DNA from: Paludibacteraceae bacterium
GTDB taxonomy: Bacteria; Bacteroidota; Bacteroidia; Bacteroidales; Paludibacteraceae
Direction: 5' to 3'
DNA length: 45,547 nt
NCBI GenBank assembly: GCA_905233255.1
Contig: CAJOCN010000041.1
Span: 1 to 45,547 of the forward strand
The notes beneath the pieces were generated by a model. That model made no database searches and was not told where the DNA came from. It saw only the letters and a list, made by a program, of their open reading frames with translations. Below are positions 26,318 to 33,343 of this stretch, one piece after another (position 1 is the first letter of the stretch; the number at the start of each line of letters is the position of its first letter). Position numbers and translations under genes: made by a program.

Positions 26318-28202
26318 CGTTCATCAGCTCTTTGCCTTCCGGCGTGTAGGCGTAGTCGATGCGGCTCTGGAAATAGGTCTCCACTTTGCCGCGGACGACT
26401 TTCATCGTGGAGTTGACGAGATGGTTCTGTTCGGTCCACGGCTCGTCGAGTACGGCGATGGAGGTCGGCAGCCAAGCCTCAGGGAAGATGCCTTCGCGGC
26501 TTCCGCCGGGTTTGTAGGAGTCCACCTCGCTCTGAATCTTGAGGAGCATGCACTCCTTGCCCTCGCGGGTGGCAGGATTCTTGCCCTGCTCTTTCGCCCA
26601 CGCCTGCAGCGCCTCTTTGTTCGGCACCATCAGGAGGATGGTATAGGGATCCTGGTTGTTATGCAGGATACATTGATCGACGTATATGCTGCCGTCGGTG
26701 AGCGAGTCCTCGAAGCCCTCCGGGCTGTATTTCTCGCCGTCGGCGCGGATGAGCAGTGACTTGAAGCGGCCGACTACCCAGAGGTAACCCGGGTGCTCCT
26801 TGGTCACGTACCCCATGTCACCGGTGTGGAGCCATCCGTCGATGATCGTCGCTTTGGTGCTCTCGGGGTTCTTCCAGTAGCCCGCCATGACGTTCTCGCC
26901 CTTGATGACGATCTCGCCGCGTTCGCCGTCCGGCACGATGTTACCCTCCGCGTCGCATATCTTGAGTTCCATCGGGCTGACGATGCGTCCGGACGAACCG
27001 AAGATAGCACCTTCCGACGAGTTGGAGCAGATGATCGGCGTCGCCTCACTCAGTCCGTAGCCTTGGAACATTGGCATGCCGATGGCGCAGAAATAGCGCT
27101 GGAGGGCGATATCGAGCAGCGCGCCGCCGCCTACGAAGAACTTCATCCGGCCGCCGAAGTTCTCCCTTACTGCTTTGAAGATCAGGAGGTCAAAGAGTTT
27201 GACCAAGGGCCACCGCCACGCGTTCTGCCATCCGCCGCGGTTCCAGTACTCGCGGTTGTAGGCGATGGCGTTATTGAGGGCGAAGTTATAGAGTTTCTCC
27301 ACCTTCGGTCCTTTGGCTTTGATGCCCGCCTCGATGCTCTTTTTGAAGTTACGCGCGAGCGCCGGCACGGAGAGCATCACATGCGGACGCACCTCGCGGA
27401 TAGCAACAGGTATGTTCTTGAGGGTCGCCATGGCGGTCTTGCCGACCGGCACCGTGGCTATCGAGCCGCCGTACGACATCATCGTGTAGAAACCCGCCAC
27501 GTGGGCGAAGCAGTGGTCAAGCGGCAGGATGATGAGCATCACGTCGTCCAGGTCGCAGTGGATAACCGAACTACCCTGCTCCACGTTCGCCGTGTAGTTA
27601 CGGTGGGTCAGCAGGATTCCCTTCGGGTCCGCCGTCGTGCCGGAGGTGTAACTGATGTTCGCGTAGTCGTCGGGACCGACGGACTCGTAACGTTGACGGA
27701 AGGACTCGGGGTCTTTCGCCAGCAGCTCGTCGCCCATCCGGATCACCTCGTCGATGGAGATCTCCTTGGGTTCATAATGGTCGATGGGGTCAAAGACGAT
27801 CACTCTCTCCACGTGGGGGCAGTCGCTCATGATCTTACGGATCTTAGGCAGTTGCTGCTCGGAGCACATGATGAACCGTGCGTCGGAGTGCCGAATACGG
27901 AAGAGGAGGTCGCTCGCTTCCTCCAACTTGATACTGAGCGGCACGTTCACGCCGCCGGCATAGAGGATGCCGAGTTCGCCGGTGACCCAGAGGTTGCGTC
28001 CCTGACTGAGCAGCGCCACGCGCTCGCCTTTCTGCAGACCGAGCGCCATCATGCCGGCGCCGATGCGGTGGGCTGCCTCACGCGTCTCGCGGAAAGTAGT
28101 CTCGGTCCACTTATCTTCTATTTTCTCGCGCAGAAACACATGCTCGCTGAACCGGTGCGTGTAGTGTTCTACGAAATCAATGATGGTTGGTTTATTTTTC
28201 AT
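26295..28202 (-). CDS. AMP-forming long-chain acyl-CoA ligase
   Basis: Activates a fatty acid with ATP and CoA through an acyl-adenylate. The P-loop motif SYTSGTTADPKGI, the QGYGLSEATP motif, GWLHTGDMGYV and the C-terminal KSLLIRADGEKYSPE identify the AMP-binding family, FadD/ACSL type with a long insertion. I prefer ATG 28202 (MKNKPTIIDFVEH). ATG 28220 is possible but would be only a few bases from the expected transcription start, and the longer frame to 28334 lies upstream of the promoter. The plus-strand antisense frame is a shadow. Monocistronic, with its own promoter and terminator. Confidence 0.9.
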   Translation of the reverse strand: MKNKPTIIDFVEHYTHRFSEHVFLREKIEDKWTETTFRETREAAHRIGAGMMALGLQKGERVALLSQGRNLWVTGELGILYAGGVNVPLSIKLEEASDLLFRIRHSDARFIMCSEQQLPKIRKIMSDCPHVERVIVFDPIDHYEPKEISIDEVIRMGDELLAKDPESFRQRYESVGPDDYANISYTSGTTADPKGILLTHRNYTANVEQGSSVIHCDLDDVMLIILPLDHCFAHVAGFYTMMSYGGSIATVPVGKTAMATLKNIPVAIREVRPHVMLSVPALARNFKKSIEAGIKAKGPKVEKLYNFALNNAIAYNREYWNRGGWQNAWRWPLVKLFDLLIFKAVRENFGGRMKFFVGGGALLDIALQRYFCAIGMPMFQGYGLSEATPIICSNSSEGAIFGSSGRIVSPMELKICDAEGNIVPDGERGEIVIKGENVMAGYWKNPESTKATIIDGWLHTGDMGYVTKEHPGYLWVVGRFKSLLIRADGEKYSPEGFEDSLTDGSIYVDQCILHNNQDPYTILLMVPNKEALQAWAKEQGKNPATREGKECMLLKIQSEVDSYKPGGSREGIFPEAWLPTSIAVLDEPWTEQNHLVNSTMKVVRGKVETYFQSRIDYAYTPEGKELMNEKNLAAL

Positions 28203-28230
28203 ATGTTTGTGCTTATTCATAAATTTAGCG

Positions 28231-28262
28231 CAAAGGTACGGCTTTTTTCTGACATACGCAAA
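28231..28262 (-). promoter_or_regulatory. Acyl-CoA ligase promoter
   Basis: On the minus strand TTG (28261-28259), 20 bp containing CGTATGTCAGAAAAAAG, then TACCTTTG (28238-28231). The T-run of the terminator at 28266-28290 runs into the -33 element. Confidence 0.8.
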
Positions 28263-28265
28263 AAA

Positions 28266-28290
28266 AATCGCCCCGAAGAGCGATTTTTTT
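28266..28290 (-). terminator. Terminator upstream of the acyl-CoA ligase promoter
   Basis: AATCGC-TCTTCGGG-GCGATT followed by T8 on the minus strand. It would stop transcripts coming from the WG-repeat gene region before the ligase promoter. A near-identical terminator-promoter join occurs at 40906-40936. Confidence 0.65.
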
Positions 28291-28298
28291 TTGCCAGA

Positions 28299-28330
28299 CC
28301 CCACCCGACCTCCCCTGAAGGGGAGGAGAG
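28299..28330. repeat. CTCCCCTGAAGGGGAG palindromic element
   Basis: CCCCACCCGACCTCCCCTGA followed by AGGGGAGGAG: a short palindrome with a C-rich lead. Related copies are inside the flavodoxin gene (32691) and argS (38826). Confidence 0.7.
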
Positions 28331-28727
28331 CCATTAGCCTATAACCTATGATAAGATGACGGATGAGGACAAAAACCGCCTCCCTCTCAAACGAATCACA
28401 TTCTTAGGCTGCAACGAATAACCATCCGTTCTTCTCATCGCTAATCAAACCGATGGAGTAAACCCAACCGCCCCGCATAGTTAGCGGGGCGGTTTATGTA
28501 TCACGTTAGCCACGAGATAAGCAAACAATGTTTTGCTTTTTGCATTGATTTGTGAGTTGCTTTTTGCGTTTCCTCCTATTTGCTAAATTATGTTGTAATC
28601 TCACAATTTATTTCATTAAAACGCTCCCTTATCGCAAAATGTTTTTTATTTCAATTCCTTAAAAAAATGATTTTTTATGCAGAAACTCCCCAATAAATTT
28701 GTGTATCTGCGATTTTTTGCGGAAGAA
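28331..28727. other. Gene-poor spacer with one strong hairpin
   Basis: About 400 bp between two minus-strand genes. A GC-rich hairpin ACCGCCCCGC-ATAGTTA-GCGGGGCGGT (28470-28496) has weak T-tails on both sides. A 21-codon ORF starts at 28350 (MTDEDKNRLPLKRITFLGC) but has no visible support. The rest is AT-rich with no recognisable gene. It could hold a small RNA or the 3' UTR of the WG-repeat gene. Confidence 0.4.
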
Positions 28728-29345
28728 TCACTCTACATATTGCACATAGTTGCCGCGGATGCATTTCCAGCGACCGTTGTTGAGGAGGAAGATATTGTCG
28801 CCATAGACGCCGGAGATCTTGTCGCCGTCTTGGTCCACGGCGTACCAATACGAGCCTTGCTTGACACAGAAATAGCCGTTTCCGAACATTTGCGGAATCT
28901 CATAGGAATAGGTTTCTACTTTGCGTCCCGAACAATGGTAGATGTCCCAGTAGCCGGAAGAGCGCTGCACGGTCACATAGCCAAACGGATAGTACCTGAT
29001 TTCCTTGCCGTAGATGCCGCTCACGAGGTCGCCTTCTTCATCCGCGAGATACCATGTGTTGCCGCGGCGGACGCGGTAATAGCCGTTGTAGAGCAGGTTG
29101 ATCTCATCGCCGTAGAGGATGGAATAGCCACCTCGGTAGATATAGACCTTCTTACCGGACAGCCGCACTTGGCAACCGTTGCGCAGGTCCTGGTAGTGTT
29201 CGGTGCAATACTCCGGTTTGCGGGTGGTCATCTCGTTGTTCGTGTCCTCGAACCAGAGGTCGTACTTGTCCGACACGACATACTGCGCGGACATCGTCAG
29301 GCTTGCCATCAGGGCGAAGCAAAGAGTAAGCAGTTTGGTTTTCAT
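28728..29345 (-). CDS. Secreted protein with WG-like beta repeats
   Basis: The signal peptide MKTKLLTLCFALMASLTMSAQ supports ATG 29345 over ATG 29372. The mature part is rich in Tyr, Trp and Gly, with repeated units of the form NGYYRVRRGNTWYLADEEGD, FGYVTVQRSSGYWDIYHCSG and NGYFCVKQGSYWYAVDQDGD. This matches WG-repeat-like beta propeller or solenoid proteins common in Bacteroidetes. No enzyme motif or membrane anchor is visible. Probably periplasmic or secreted; function unknown. Confidence 0.7.
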   Translation of the reverse strand: MKTKLLTLCFALMASLTMSAQYVVSDKYDLWFEDTNNEMTTRKPEYCTEHYQDLRNGCQVRLSGKKVYIYRGGYSILYGDEINLLYNGYYRVRRGNTWYLADEEGDLVSGIYGKEIRYYPFGYVTVQRSSGYWDIYHCSGRKVETYSYEIPQMFGNGYFCVKQGSYWYAVDQDGDKISGVYGDNIFLLNNGRWKCIRGNYVQYVE

Positions 29346-29410
29346 AAGGCGATGATTTTGAGGGTTAGACATATTTGTCTATATGTGCAACAAATCATGT
29401 GCCAAAGCCA

Positions 29411-29509
29411 CTACTGCCTGATGTGTTTTTCCAGCCAGTGGCAGAGTTCGGCTACTTGCTCCGGGGTGTTGGCACAAGCTAAATCTGTATTACTACTTTT
29501 TTTTGACAT
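29411..29509 (-). CDS. Possible 32-residue small protein
   Basis: An ATG (29509) opens a 33-codon frame beginning MSKKSSNTDL and ending HWLEKHIRQ. The middle segment NTPEQVAELCHWLEKHI reads like an amphipathic helix of a real protein rather than random sequence. The ATG lies in the region where the plus-strand gene at 29558 should have its promoter. It could be a genuine small protein or the C-terminal remnant of a lost gene. Confidence 0.35.
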   Translation of the reverse strand: MSKKSSNTDLACANTPEQVAELCHWLEKHIRQ

Positions 29510-29557
29510 GCGCAAGAAAAAAAAGAAAAAATTTGCATAGGCGAAAATGTCCGTTAA

Positions 29558-30466
29558 ATGAAACATCTACATGCTCTGATACTTATAATGTTCCCTATCG
29601 GGGTGTGGGCGGAGGTTCATCTGCCGGACTCGGTGTGGACGTTCAAGAAAGAGGGAGAGCACCATCATTCGGAGCAAAACGAGATATGGCTGTCCGCCGA
29701 CCGTCCGGGCATGGGCACGGGTTCGGAGGTTCTGGACAGGGGTTATATCCAATGGGAGACGGGTTTTGAGTGCGCGCACTCGTTGGGAACCCACCTGATC
29801 GGTCTGCCGGATGCATTGTTCCGGTTCGGCTTGCACAAGCGGGCGGAACTGCGTCTGGAGTATGCGGGAACGCTGGTTGTGAACGACAAACCGGACACGG
29901 ATCCCGCCACTCTGGACGAACAGGTCTATGTGCCGTCATGGCTGATGGTAGGCAGCAAGATTCTGCTATGGGACCACCACGGCGGCTCACTGGACTGGAA
30001 ATGGGTGCCGCGCGCAGCACTGATGGCTAATATTGGAGTACCGCTGACCAAAGCGATGGCGGATTTCATGCCGGTGGCGGGAACGATTGATCTGCTCTTC
30101 GAGCACGAGGTGTTAGAGTGGCTCTCCATCGGGTATGACGTAGGTGCGCAATGGGTGAACTGGGCGCCCGCGCCGGATGTGTTCGCCTCGCTGTGCATCA
30201 ATTTTGAGCCGACCGACCACCTCGGGCTGTTCATCGAGAGTTATAATATCTTCGACCCCGATTACCGCGATGAGCACGGCAGGTACTATACGCATTGCGA
30301 CATCAGTATGGATTTCGGTCTGACCTACGCCGTGCATCCGCGCGTGCAGTTGGACGCCTATGCCGGGTTCAATATTTACGACACCGAGCCTCTGTTTTCC
30401 GGTCCGAAGAACTACGTGTTTGCCGGTCTGGGCGTGACATGGCTGATATGGCCCCCGCAACAATAA
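29558..30466 (+). CDS. Outer-membrane beta-barrel protein, MetA-pathway (phenol degradation) transporter-like
   Basis: The signal peptide MKHLHALILIMFPIGVWA is followed by alternating beta strands with SADRPGMGTGSEVLDRGYIQWETGFE, HKRAELRLEYA and a terminal strand FAGLGVTWLIW. This is the pattern of the putative MetA-pathway outer-membrane family, thought to be channels for hydrophobic or aromatic compounds (weak family knowledge). 302 residues. It overlaps the AraC gene as TAATG, so the two are probably co-transcribed and may serve the redox operon downstream. A degenerate promoter (TTTG at 29502, AAAATTTG at 29528) precedes it. Confidence 0.7.
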   Translation: MKHLHALILIMFPIGVWAEVHLPDSVWTFKKEGEHHHSEQNEIWLSADRPGMGTGSEVLDRGYIQWETGFECAHSLGTHLIGLPDALFRFGLHKRAELRLEYAGTLVVNDKPDTDPATLDEQVYVPSWLMVGSKILLWDHHGGSLDWKWVPRAALMANIGVPLTKAMADFMPVAGTIDLLFEHEVLEWLSIGYDVGAQWVNWAPAPDVFASLCINFEPTDHLGLFIESYNIFDPDYRDEHGRYYTHCDISMDFGLTYAVHPRVQLDAYAGFNIYDTEPLFSGPKNYVFAGLGVTWLIWPPQQ

Positions 30467-31356
30467 TGAGCAACACCATTCTACATATCCGTTCGGTCAA
30501 TGACTACGCACGGTATATCTCCGCGCCGGAGTTACACCCGCTCGTCAGCGTCATTCATTACGATGAACTGACGGCGATGCGGCATAGCCTGAACAGTTAT
30601 GAGGTCTATGCGCTATTCCTCAACGACGGCGAACTGCCCGAACTGACCTACGGCACGGTGCAATACACCATGCCTCAGCACACGCTTATGTGCGTCGCTC
30701 CCGGCCAGATAGGCGGTAAAGCCGACACCGGCGAGATTATTCAGGCGAAAGGCTGGGCGCTGCTTTTTGACCCGAAGCTGCTGCATGACACGTTTCTCGG
30801 CAAGCAGATGAGCCGTTACCGTTTCTTCAGCTACAACACCTCCGAACCGCTGATGATGACGGAGGAGGAAAGGCGGATTTTAGTCGATTGTTTCGAGCAC
30901 TTGCGGGCGGAATTACAGACGCAGTCCGACGGCACTTATCAGCTAACAGTTCTCGCCTCGTGGCTGTCATTGATTTTGGAGTACTGCCTGCGTTTCTACA
31001 GCCGTCAGTTCAAGATGCAGAGCACAGGCGAGAAGGGATTGTTGCATCGGTTGGAAACCGTGCTGGACAGTTATTATTTGCAGGGACAGCAAGTGCAAAA
31101 CGGTTTGCCGACCGTCAGTTACTGCGCCTCGGAACTATGCCTCTCCGCCGGCTATTTCGGCGACCTCATCCATGAGACCACAGGCGACACCGCTACGGCC
31201 TTTATCCATCGGTATATTGTTCGCCGTGCGAACGAGTTATTGCGAGCAGGAAGGAGTATCTCCACCGTAGCCTACGACCTCGGGTTTCAAGCTCCATCCC
31301 ATTTCTCGCGCGTATATAAAAAGGTCACCGGTATACCGCCCTCGGCGTATAAATGA
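30466..31356 (+). CDS. AraC-family transcriptional regulator
   Basis: The C-terminal third has a two-helix-turn-helix AraC domain (SYCASELCLSAGYFGDLIHE, then ISTVAYDLGFQAPSHFSRVY, KKVTGIPPSAYK). The N-terminal half looks like a cupin-type effector domain (GTVQYTMPQHTLMCVAPGQ). I chose ATG 30466, which overlaps the TAA of the preceding gene; the longer frame back to 30295 is a shadow. It is 117 bp upstream of the flavodoxin/CMD operon on the same strand and is its likely activator (inference from position). Confidence 0.87.
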   Translation: MSNTILHIRSVNDYARYISAPELHPLVSVIHYDELTAMRHSLNSYEVYALFLNDGELPELTYGTVQYTMPQHTLMCVAPGQIGGKADTGEIIQAKGWALLFDPKLLHDTFLGKQMSRYRFFSYNTSEPLMMTEEERRILVDCFEHLRAELQTQSDGTYQLTVLASWLSLILEYCLRFYSRQFKMQSTGEKGLLHRLETVLDSYYLQGQQVQNGLPTVSYCASELCLSAGYFGDLIHETTGDTATAFIHRYIVRRANELLRAGRSISTVAYDLGFQAPSHFSRVYKKVTGIPPSAYK

Positions 31357-31420
31357 GACTTTTTCGGAAAACAGGCAAGTCTTTCCTAAAATCAGATACG
31401 TGTATATTAAATAATTGTAG

Positions 31421-31428
31421 TACCTTTG
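31421..31428 (+). promoter_or_regulatory. Promoter -7 box of the flavodoxin/CMD operon
   Basis: TACCTTTG at 31421-31428 followed by CAGCGC. No TTTG is found 20 bp upstream (the -33 region is ATACGTGTAT), as expected for an activator-dependent promoter; the AraC protein just upstream is the candidate. Confidence 0.65.
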
Positions 31429-31473
31429 CAGCGCAATTTAAACAACAGTATTAACTATTAAAAACGTACAATT

Positions 31474-31740
31474 ATGGCACAGAAAATTTTAGTAGAGACA
31501 TGGGGTGATTTCGGTAAGATCGAGAACCTCCAGGAGATCATGCCCGTGGAAATGCAGATGGCGTATGACCTGCGCGACAAAGGTATCATGGATCATCTGA
31601 TGGTTAAAGACGGATTGAAAGGCGCGTATATCCTCTACAACCTGACGAACAAGAAAGAAGTAGAAACGCTGCTGAAGAAATTCCCGCTGTACCCCTATTT
31701 CGAGCGCATCGAGATGACTTTGGTAGAACAGAGTTTTTAA
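31474..31740 (+). CDS. Small muconolactone isomerase-like (dimeric alpha+beta barrel) protein
   Basis: An 88-residue protein with no signal peptide. The N-terminal strand KILVETWGDF, the middle MPVEMQMAYDLRDKGIMDH and the end KKFPLYPYFERIEMTLVEQ fit the muconolactone delta-isomerase/YCII-like ferredoxin fold. Family members act on lactones or bind small ligands. First gene of an operon whose later members include carboxymuconolactone decarboxylase-like and ABM domains, which share this aromatic-pathway flavour. The actual reaction is unknown. Confidence 0.65.
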   Translation: MAQKILVETWGDFGKIENLQEIMPVEMQMAYDLRDKGIMDHLMVKDGLKGAYILYNLTNKKEVETLLKKFPLYPYFERIEMTLVEQSF

Positions 31741-31743
31741 CAT

Positions 31744-32796
31744 ATGAAACGTATTCTTACAATTCTCTGCGCACTATGCGCCATCATCACCACGGGGTCT
31801 TCCAAGACCCTTTTGGCGTATTATAGTTACACGGGTAACGCGCGCGCTATCGTGACCGAACTGACGAACCAAATATCCGCCGATGTAGTAGAGATCCAGC
31901 CGGCGGAAAAGGGGCTCCATTACGAAGCGAACAACTACGCCCTCGGAACGCAGTTGCTCAATGCCATCAAAGCGAACCCCAATGATGCGGCTTCCTATCC
32001 GGCGATAGACCCGGTGAACGTCTCGCTGAGCGAGTACTCGACCGTCATCATCGTCACGCCCCTTTGGTGGAGCCAGATGGCGGCTATCATGCAGAGTTAC
32101 TTATTCCAAGTGGGCACAGATCTGGCTGGCAAGAACGTAGGTCTCATCGTCACTTCCGCTTCCAGCAGTATCAGCGGCGTAGTGGCGGATTTCAAGAGAC
32201 TGGTGCCGGACGCTAACTACCTGAGCGAGGACCTCTGGATCAACAACTCCAACCGCGCCAACATGCCGACCCTCGTTGCCAACTGGGTAGAAGCCTGCGG
32301 ACTGAACCAAAATGACAATACCGCTATGTCAATCAATGTGATTGTTGGCACCAAGACCTTTACCGCCACTTTGGCAGACAGCGAGACAGGCAGAGCCTTT
32401 GCGCAACTGCTGCCGATGACGGTGACGATGAACGAACTGAACGGCAATGAGAAATACCACTATCTGGGCTCATCCCTGCCGACCGACAGTTATCGGCCCG
32501 GCACGATTCATGCAGGCGACCTGATGCTGTACGGCAACAACTGCGTAGTGCTGTTCTATGAGACGTTCAGCAGTTCCTATTCCTACACGCGATTAGGCAG
32601 TATTGATGATCCTTCGGGTTTGGCAGAAGCCCTCGGAACCGGCAATGTGAGTGTGCGTTTTGAGGCAGGAAGTACAACAAACAACCTCTCCCCAACCCTC
32701 CCCTCAAGGGAGGGAGGTAAGTTTCTCCGCAACGGGCAGGTTTATATCCGGTACAAAGGACAGATGTACAATGTACAAGGGAAACAAATAAAATAA
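31744..32796 (+). CDS. Exported flavodoxin fused to a cyclophilin-like domain
   Basis: A signal peptide (about 1-20) precedes a flavodoxin-like domain (TLLAYYSYTGNARAIVTEL, the FMN phosphate loop; WWSQMAAIMQSYL; SASSSISG). A cyclophilin-like domain follows (ELNGNEKYHYLGSSLPT ... PGTIHAGDLMLYGNNCVVLFYETF). The tail is KFLRNGQVYIRYKGQMYNVQ ending GKQIK, matching the tails at 8036 and 15902. Just before it, NNLSPTLPSREGGK is encoded by the CTCCCCTnAAGGG palindromic element (32691-32720). An exported flavin protein is unusual; FMN would have to be loaded outside or exported. It starts 4 bp after the previous gene. Confidence 0.75.
   Translation: MKRILTILCALCAIITTGSSKTLLAYYSYTGNARAIVTELTNQISADVVEIQPAEKGLHYEANNYALGTQLLNAIKANPNDAASYPAIDPVNVSLSEYSTVIIVTPLWWSQMAAIMQSYLFQVGTDLAGKNVGLIVTSASSSISGVVADFKRLVPDANYLSEDLWINNSNRANMPTLVANWVEACGLNQNDNTAMSINVIVGTKTFTATLADSETGRAFAQLLPMTVTMNELNGNEKYHYLGSSLPTDSYRPGTIHAGDLMLYGNNCVVLFYETFSSSYSYTRLGSIDDPSGLAEALGTGNVSVRFEAGSTTNNLSPTLPSREGGKFLRNGQVYIRYKGQMYNVQGKQIK
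32691..32720. repeat. Palindromic element inside the flavodoxin gene
   Basis: CCTCTCCCCAACCCTCCCCT followed by CAAGGGAGGGAGG, read in frame as LSPTLPSREGG. Related to the elements at 28299 and 38826. Confidence 0.75.
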
Positions 32797-32803
32797 CAAA
32801 GAT

Positions 32804-33343
32804 ATGAGTAAGAAAGTAGTCATTTTATCCACCTCGCTGCGGGCGGGGTCGAACAGCCACGCGCTGGCGGAGCAGTTCGCCGAGGGCGCGAAAGCCGCAG
32901 GCCATGAAGTGGAGTTGATCTCGCTTCGCGGGAAAGAAATCAAGTTCTGTATCGGTTGCCTCAAATGTCAGGAGACAGGCGCGTGTGTCTTCCGGGACGA
33001 CGTGCCGGCCATCATGGAGTCGGTGCTCAACGCGGATGTCGTTTGCTGGGCTACGCCGATTTATTATTACGAGATGTCGGGGCAGATGAAGACGCTCATC
33101 GACCGCATGAACGCCATGTATCCGAAGGATTATAAGTTCCGCGACATCTACCTGCTGACCACCGCGGCGGAGGACGAACCGTTTGTGCCGGAGCGTGCCG
33201 AGAGCGGTCTGCAGGGCTGGATTGACTGCTATGAGAAATGCACCCTCAAAGGACATGTGTTCTGCGGTGGCGTGAACGGTCCGCGCGAGATCAACGGTCA
33301 CGCCAAACTGCAAGAAGCATACGAAATGGGCAAGAACGTATGA
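32804..33343 (+). CDS. NADPH-dependent FMN reductase-like flavoprotein (first copy)
   Basis: A cytoplasmic flavodoxin-fold protein: VVILSTSLRAGSNSHALAEQF is the FMN-binding start. FCIGCLKCQETGACVFRDDV carries the cysteine cluster typical of iron-sulfur flavoproteins and related reductases, followed by TPIYYYEMSGQMKTLIDRM. Such proteins transfer electrons from NAD(P)H via FMN. 179 residues. Its stop overlaps the lipoprotein gene (33340) as ATGA. A parallel gene pair follows at 34699-36287, which suggests duplication of a reductase-lipoprotein unit. Confidence 0.85.
   Translation: MSKKVVILSTSLRAGSNSHALAEQFAEGAKAAGHEVELISLRGKEIKFCIGCLKCQETGACVFRDDVPAIMESVLNADVVCWATPIYYYEMSGQMKTLIDRMNAMYPKDYKFRDIYLLTTAAEDEPFVPERAESGLQGWIDCYEKCTLKGHVFCGGVNGPREINGHAKLQEAYEMGKNV

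Noticed and set aside
26793..28337. 514-codon open frame on the plus strand
   Set aside because: It lies wholly antisense to the acyl-CoA ligase, whose motifs are clear. Its His/Val/Arg-rich translation has no family features; it is a codon-bias shadow.
28350..28415. 21-codon ORF in the spacer after the acyl-CoA ligase promoter
   Set aside because: No promoter, no ribosome-binding context and no recognisable sequence; mentioned only in the spacer entry.
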